Below, one piece after another: positions 51,296 through 55,266 of a stretch of 55,266 nucleotides of DNA. The notes under the pieces are model-generated. The model was not told the origin of the DNA and did not search any database. It worked only from the letters and a program-made list of their open reading frames with translations. The stretch covers positions 1 through 55,266 of the forward strand of contig CAUPES010000010.1 in NCBI GenBank assembly GCA_963510375.1, read 5' to 3'. Made by a program: the position numbers and the translations under genes. The number at the start of each line of letters is the position of its first letter. The first letter of the stretch is position 1. The stretch comes from Fastidiosipila sp963510375. GTDB taxonomy: Bacteria; Bacillota; Clostridia; Saccharofermentanales; Fastidiosipilaceae.

Positions 51296-54200
51296 ATGAC
51301 AAAAGATGATATAAGAAATGTTTTAGGTTTTTGGTATAGCAAAGAAAGTTTTAAGTCGGTTTATCCAGAAACAGAAGAAATTCTTTCTGATGAGATTGAG
51401 GAGTTGCCATGGGAAAGTCAGAACAAGTCTGGCAATTACATGGTGTTTGGAGGGAAAATTGACAACTCTACAATTGACTCTTTACTCCAGCCTGGAAATG
51501 ATCTATATAAAACTTTCGATAATAATAAAGATTATTCTTCCATTTATAACTTTTCCGTAGACGAAAAAGGTAATTATAAAAAATCCAGTTTTAGTATTAG
51601 TAATTACTTGTATCTGTTTTCAAAAATATGGCTTGAAAGAAGTTTAAATGAACTTGAATTTGAAATTGTTTCAATTAATGAGCAAATTGATTCTGAGATA
51701 AGTAAAGCTAATCCGAAAATAACTAAACAACTTCTCAAAAATTTAAATAGAAGTATAGGTCAATTAATTTTTAACGAAAAACTTAAGGACTTAGATAACT
51801 TAAACTTAGATGCTTTTGTGACAGTTAACGGAGATAGTTTAGCTAGTCAAAAATCTAAAACTCAAAAACTTAAGTTCATTAGAAAAGCAGCCAGCGAAGT
51901 AGAAAAATACGATGCTCTTTATAAATTTATTGAAGCAGGCTTAGCTGGACAATTAAATGTTGTAGATATTAATAACATGGAATATTGGGATAGAAATTTG
52001 AATCCAAATGCATATCCTAAAGCGGCTTGGCCACGTAAAACACTTCCAAATGCTAGTCAACAGTGGATTATTAATGATTTTACAAAATCAGACGCTAAAA
52101 AAATAAAATCTTATAATGCTCCAAAATACAGTCACAGAAGCTTGATTATAGAAAATTTTATAGCTCAAAGCTTAGAGGCGAAAGCTGATTATCTTTTGAA
52201 ATTGAAGAAACCAGCTGATGCTTTCGCTATGTCTAGGTTTACATATCCTCCGCAAAATAATTCTGCTAATTATTACAATCCTGCTAACAAATTAACGCAG
52301 CACAACATGATTTTATCTGGGATAGATAGAAATAAACTTAAATCAATAGTTGTAGAGATAATAGAAGCCGATTCCCTAAATGTAGATAGTAGCACTACTA
52401 GCTATTTCGACATACAAAGAAATGAAGAGATTTATTTAACCAAAGTCATTAATAAATATAATGAAAAAACTGGGTATATGGATAAACCTGCTTGGGGAGC
52501 AACTGCAGTCTATATAGAAACAAAGGCTGATTTAATTTTATTAATAGATCTACTTTTAGAGTATATGGAAGATCACAGATTTTATTTTGACAAAGAAAAC
52601 CCACAATTCTATTTACCAGAATTTAAATCAGTGCAAGATGATTATTTCAACTCAAAGAATGAGGCTAAGAAAGCACTAGATAAAAATGCTGAAGTGTATA
52701 AAAGTGCTTTGAATTTTAATCGCAAATTAGCAGAAGTTGAAAGAATTGAAGAGCGTATACATAATAATGAATATCGATTGCTAAAATTAGAAGAACAGCA
52801 AAAAGAACTAGGAAGGTCACTTTTCTTAAGTGAAGATAAAATTTTAGCAAGAAAATATGAACTTGATGAATTAGAAAAAAACATTAATTTTTGGCAGAAA
52901 CTATTATATAAGTTACTAAAAATTGGCGAAGAAGGGAAAGCCTTAGCTGAGGCGGAAGAGAAGCTTAAGCAGAACGAACAAGAAATTCAAGAAATAAAAA
53001 ACAAGCAAGATGGACTGGATAAATTTAATCACGAGCTAAAAGAAAAAATTGCAGAGCTGCAAATTCAAGCTGACCAGGAACAAATTAATATAAACAATTT
53101 GCGCCCACAGGAAGAAATTAACAAGTCCAACTTTGGAAGAAATTACATAGATAGAGAAACATATTTAGATATTAGCTCGATTAAGTTCCATAACAGCACT
53201 CCTTGGGAAGATGAACTAAGTTTCAAAGTTAGATGTGAGAATTTCTACAGAGCAATGCAGCTGAATAGAACATTCGTGCTCAGATCAAATGAACTTAAAC
53301 AAAATCTTAAGCGAATGAAAAAACTACTCAATGACGAGTTTGAGGAAGTTGATTTAAGGAATTCATGGCAAAGTTTATTCTCTAGTTTACAACTGATAAT
53401 TCCATTAATTGCTATACCAAAAGCTTCACTAGAAGCTATATTTGAATATTCTAAGATAGGAGCATCAGGAATTGTTGTTAACTTAGACCCACAAAAAGAA
53501 ACTGCGGATGATCTAGTTAGCAGTATATATATTGCCGATAAAGTAGTATTTCTCGGTGATTTTATGCAAATGAATGTGCTAGATTCATTAAATAATAGAA
53601 TGAAACAAGCTCTCCTAAGTAAGTTTAATATTCCAACTGAAACATTATTATGTGACTCGAGGAGTACAGATTTCCTCTTGTATTGTGAAGAAAATGTTTT
53701 GACGCTGGGAAATGAATTAGTTCCGTTCTCAGTACGAGTTCAGAACAGGATTGTAGAACCTTTATTTTCTCTGCAAAATGAAATCTGCTTGGATAATTTG
53801 CTACTGGGTAAAGCTATAGCAATGAACCCTAATCCAGATAAAATTTTAGAACAATCATCTTGGTTAATGCTACATACTGAAACAGTAGAAAATTCATTGT
53901 TCTCAACCCAAAGTGCAGATATAGCGATGGTAACAATCTCTGAATACTATGATAAGCATCAGGAGCTACCAGATTTAGGAATAGCTTTCTTTTATAACGA
54001 TGTATATCAAAATTGGATTAAATTTAGTAGGGAATATTTAGAACACAAAAAGAATAAGTCAAAAGATGATATAGAGAAAATTCATCAGTGGATAAAGAAT
54101 AACAGTTTCTTGTTGTCTGAATGGACTGGTAGAGAATTTGAAGAAGTTATATTTATTGCAGGTGCTAGTCTTGATACTGATGCAAGTATTATCTCTGAGT

Positions 54201-54862
54201 TTGTAGAGTCAGTTAAACCGCTAAATACTTTATTTAACACAGTAAAACGTAATCTAATGATTTTAGCAGATTCCAGAGTTTGGGCACAAACAGAAGCTTT
54301 TGCTAGGTTATACTCTGATTTAAATGGTCAAAATCAAAGCAAAAGTTTGAAACAAAAAGAACTTACTTTTGTTACTTTCCCATTCAAGGCTAATTTGTTG
54401 GATGAAAACTCTGAAACAACTGAAACTTTTGATAAATTGAAAGAAACAATTCAGAATACAGGTATTAAGTTTGATACAGATGTGTATTATTCAGGAGATA
54501 TTTTCGGAATCCATTCATTGATAGAAGCAACCTATGCAGAAGACGCTGCAAAAGAATTAGTTGTCTTGAATAAATTAGAACCAGAGTGGATAGAAAATGA
54601 GAAGAATGAAATTAGTCCAATTTCTATTTTGAATGACATATTGCAAGAAATGGACAGATTGTCGCAGAATAAAGCAGTTATTATTGTTGATAAAAAATGG
54701 ATTGATAAATATTTAGAGTTGCTTTACAAAGAAGTAAACGAAGACAAGATAAATAGAATTGATGAAACGAGTATAAAGCCAGTAAATACATTATTAAACC
54801 TGAAATTCAACAAACTAGAGAGTTCTTGGAATTTAGTTCAAATATCTCTATTAAAAAATTAA
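51296..54862 (+). CDS. large degenerate UPF1-like SF1 helicase (pseudo-helicase)
   Basis: An intact 1188-residue frame. It aligns by eye with bacterial UPF1-like SF1 helicases (AAA_11/AAA_12) along its whole length, yet the catalytic motifs are gone. Where the family has VNGPPGTGKTTLL, this has YNAPKYSHRSLII (273-285), with the Walker A Lys replaced by Arg; the flanking QQWIINDF and KLKKPADAF remain. STPWEDELSFKVRCENFYRAMQLNRTFVL and SWQSLFSSLQLIIPLIAIPKASL match the region before motif II, but DEAGQ is replaced by NLDPQ (about 730). Motif III survives in part as FLGDFMQM; WTGREFEEVIFIAG and LFNTVKRNLMILADSRVW mark motifs V and VI. A coiled coil (about 465-605) sits in the middle. ATP hydrolysis is unlikely. 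The start is weakly supported (no clear ribosome binding site, 42 nt after rpiB). Confidence 0.7.
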   Translation: MTKDDIRNVLGFWYSKESFKSVYPETEEILSDEIEELPWESQNKSGNYMVFGGKIDNSTIDSLLQPGNDLYKTFDNNKDYSSIYNFSVDEKGNYKKSSFSISNYLYLFSKIWLERSLNELEFEIVSINEQIDSEISKANPKITKQLLKNLNRSIGQLIFNEKLKDLDNLNLDAFVTVNGDSLASQKSKTQKLKFIRKAASEVEKYDALYKFIEAGLAGQLNVVDINNMEYWDRNLNPNAYPKAAWPRKTLPNASQQWIINDFTKSDAKKIKSYNAPKYSHRSLIIENFIAQSLEAKADYLLKLKKPADAFAMSRFTYPPQNNSANYYNPANKLTQHNMILSGIDRNKLKSIVVEIIEADSLNVDSSTTSYFDIQRNEEIYLTKVINKYNEKTGYMDKPAWGATAVYIETKADLILLIDLLLEYMEDHRFYFDKENPQFYLPEFKSVQDDYFNSKNEAKKALDKNAEVYKSALNFNRKLAEVERIEERIHNNEYRLLKLEEQQKELGRSLFLSEDKILARKYELDELEKNINFWQKLLYKLLKIGEEGKALAEAEEKLKQNEQEIQEIKNKQDGLDKFNHELKEKIAELQIQADQEQININNLRPQEEINKSNFGRNYIDRETYLDISSIKFHNSTPWEDELSFKVRCENFYRAMQLNRTFVLRSNELKQNLKRMKKLLNDEFEEVDLRNSWQSLFSSLQLIIPLIAIPKASLEAIFEYSKIGASGIVVNLDPQKETADDLVSSIYIADKVVFLGDFMQMNVLDSLNNRMKQALLSKFNIPTETLLCDSRSTDFLLYCEENVLTLGNELVPFSVRVQNRIVEPLFSLQNEICLDNLLLGKAIAMNPNPDKILEQSSWLMLHTETVENSLFSTQSADIAMVTISEYYDKHQELPDLGIAFFYNDVYQNWIKFSREYLEHKKNKSKDDIEKIHQWIKNNSFLLSEWTGREFEEVIFIAGASLDTDASIISEFVESVKPLNTLFNTVKRNLMILADSRVWAQTEAFARLYSDLNGQNQSKSLKQKELTFVTFPFKANLLDENSETTETFDKLKETIQNTGIKFDTDVYYSGDIFGIHSLIEATYAEDAAKELVVLNKLEPEWIENEKNEISPISILNDILQEMDRLSQNKAVIIVDKKWIDKYLELLYKEVNEDKINRIDETSIKPVNTLLNLKFNKLESSWNLVQISLLKN

Positions 54863-54883
54863 TAAAATTTAGCAGTAAAGTGG

Positions 54884-54912
54884 TTGACAAAATATTATCT
54901 GCTTGATAGAAT
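54884..54912 (+). promoter_or_regulatory. promoter of the tRNA-Leu/tRNA-Met pair
   Basis: TTGACA (54884-54889), a 17-nt spacer and TAGAAT (54907-54912): near-consensus, about 24 nt before the tRNA-Leu. Confidence 0.85.
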
Positions 54913-54935
54913 AGCTTTTGCACTTGAGAGAACTA

Positions 54936-55020
54936 GCTCGTGTGGCGAAATTGGCAGACGCAGCAGACTTAAAATCTGTGGGAGAGATCCTTGCCGGTTC
55001 AAGTCCGGCCATGAGCACCA
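54936..55020 (+). tRNA. tRNA-Leu (anticodon TAA)
   Basis: Acceptor GCTCGTG pairs with CATGAGC, followed by A and an encoded CCA. The anticodon arm contains GACTTAAAATC, giving TAA. It has the longer variable arm of class II tRNAs and a GGTTCAAGTCC T-loop. It is co-transcribed with the following tRNA. Confidence 0.95.
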
Positions 55021-55050
55021 TAATTAATTTAGATCTTTCAAGTGTTATAT

Positions 55051-55127
55051 AGCGGAGTGGAGCAGTTGGTAGCTTGTCGGGCTCATAACCCGAAGGTCGC
55101 GTGGTTCGAATCCCGCCTCCGCAACCA
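55051..55127 (+). tRNA. initiator tRNA-Met (anticodon CAT)
   Basis: The anticodon stem-loop CGGGCTCATAACCCG has the three consecutive G-C pairs of initiator tRNAs; the D stem GAGC/GCTT gives A11:U24, another initiator mark. CCA is encoded. Position 1 is A opposite A72, so the first pair is unmatched as formyltransferase requires, although most bacteria use C1:A72. The T-stem reads GCGTGG before TTCGAAT but only CCCGC after it, implying one bulged U. Confidence 0.88.
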
Positions 55128-55133
55128 AATATT

Positions 55134-55165
55134 AAAACGTCGGCTATTAGCCGACGTTTTCTTTT
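55134..55165 (+). terminator. terminator after the tRNA genes
   Basis: A perfect 12-bp stem AAAACGTCGGCT (55134-55145) and its complement (55149-55160), with an ATT loop and CTTTT following. Confidence 0.9.
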
Positions 55166-55233
55166 GTCCAAATATTTAATTGTTTTGGTTCTTGCACAAA
55201 TGGTGTTGGTGCCCTAAGTTCTAATTAAATCAT

Positions 55234-55266
55234 AGCCGTGTGACTTATGTCATGCGGCTTTACTTA
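55234..55266. terminator. terminator-like hairpin at the window edge
   Basis: AGCCGTGTGAC (55234-55244) pairs with GTCATGCGGCT (55249-55259), with two wobbles and a TTAT loop, followed by TTACTTA where the sequence ends. Its direction and gene cannot be judged. Confidence 0.4.

Noticed and set aside
54869..55171. Minus-strand 100-residue frame containing GLEPARISPTDFKSAAS
   Set aside because: It is the reverse complement of the tRNA-Leu and tRNA-Met genes. Such translations are a well-known source of false proteins in databases.

Overview
The window is AT-rich, has strong AGGAGG-type ribosome binding sites, short intergenic gaps, lipoprotein and sortase-type surface proteins, an LCP cell-wall ligase, SecG and rho-independent terminators. 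This indicates a low-GC Gram-positive (monoderm) Firmicute. A cohesin-like gene directly beside a dockerin gene, plus multi-domain SH3b/glucosaminidase secreted proteins, points to class Clostridia, perhaps near the Ruminococcaceae/Oscillospiraceae. I cannot name the species. No phage, CRISPR array or complete insertion sequence is visible.

Layout. 1-7.5 kb is accessory-like: the 3' end of a broken ABC exporter gene, an ATPase/permease ABC pair, a small secreted protein, a lipoprotein and an unknown protein. 7.5-11.1 kb holds a P-type cation ATPase behind a yybP-ykoY (Mn2+) riboswitch, then secG. 11.1-12.3 kb is a CofE-like (F420-0:glutamyl ligase family) gene. 12.8-21.9 kb is an oligopeptide ABC transporter operon (oppA-B-C-D-F plus a DUF3899 gene) in which several subunits are enlarged, OppD most strikingly by a roughly 400-residue helical insert. 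22-25.6 kb (minus strand) holds gnd-zwf, the oxidative pentose phosphate pathway, and a cyclase-family hydrolase. 25.7-29.6 kb has murE and two GT2 glycosyltransferases. 29.8-35.9 kb has a flavodoxin, an LCP ligase, a DUF2207 membrane protein and a membrane protein that reads as a PP2C-like pseudophosphatase with a C-terminal LysM-like domain. 36-38.6 kb is a DUF2298 polytopic membrane protein. 38.7-41.8 kb has alaS and a HIT hydrolase. 41.9-43.4 kb has a wall-anchored X2-like protein and a Nudix hydrolase. 43.5-46.2 kb is a pantothenate-to-CoA module (ECF S component, coaBC, coaX). 46.3-50.4 kb (minus) is a three-gene surface operon: SH3b/glucosaminidase/dockerin, membrane-anchored cohesin, and an SH3b membrane protein. 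50.8-54.9 kb has rpiB and a 1188-residue protein that aligns by eye with UPF1-like SF1 helicases but has lost its catalytic motifs. The window ends with tRNA-Leu(TAA), initiator tRNA-Met and a terminator.

How the genes fit together. Many genes serve the cell envelope: precursor synthesis (murE), glycan polymer transfer (GT2s, LCP, possibly DUF2298), wall remodelling (glucosaminidase) and surface display (cohesin, X2 protein). Others serve uptake and central metabolism: peptide import, pantothenate uptake to CoA, and NADPH production via zwf/gnd with rpiB downstream. The strongest novelty candidates are the pseudo-helicase (51296-54862), the minimal cohesin-dockerin pair (47551-50407), the enlarged Opp complex (12892-21386) and the PP2C-like/LysM membrane protein (33977-35878). 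All functional calls come from reading motifs by eye; no database search was run.
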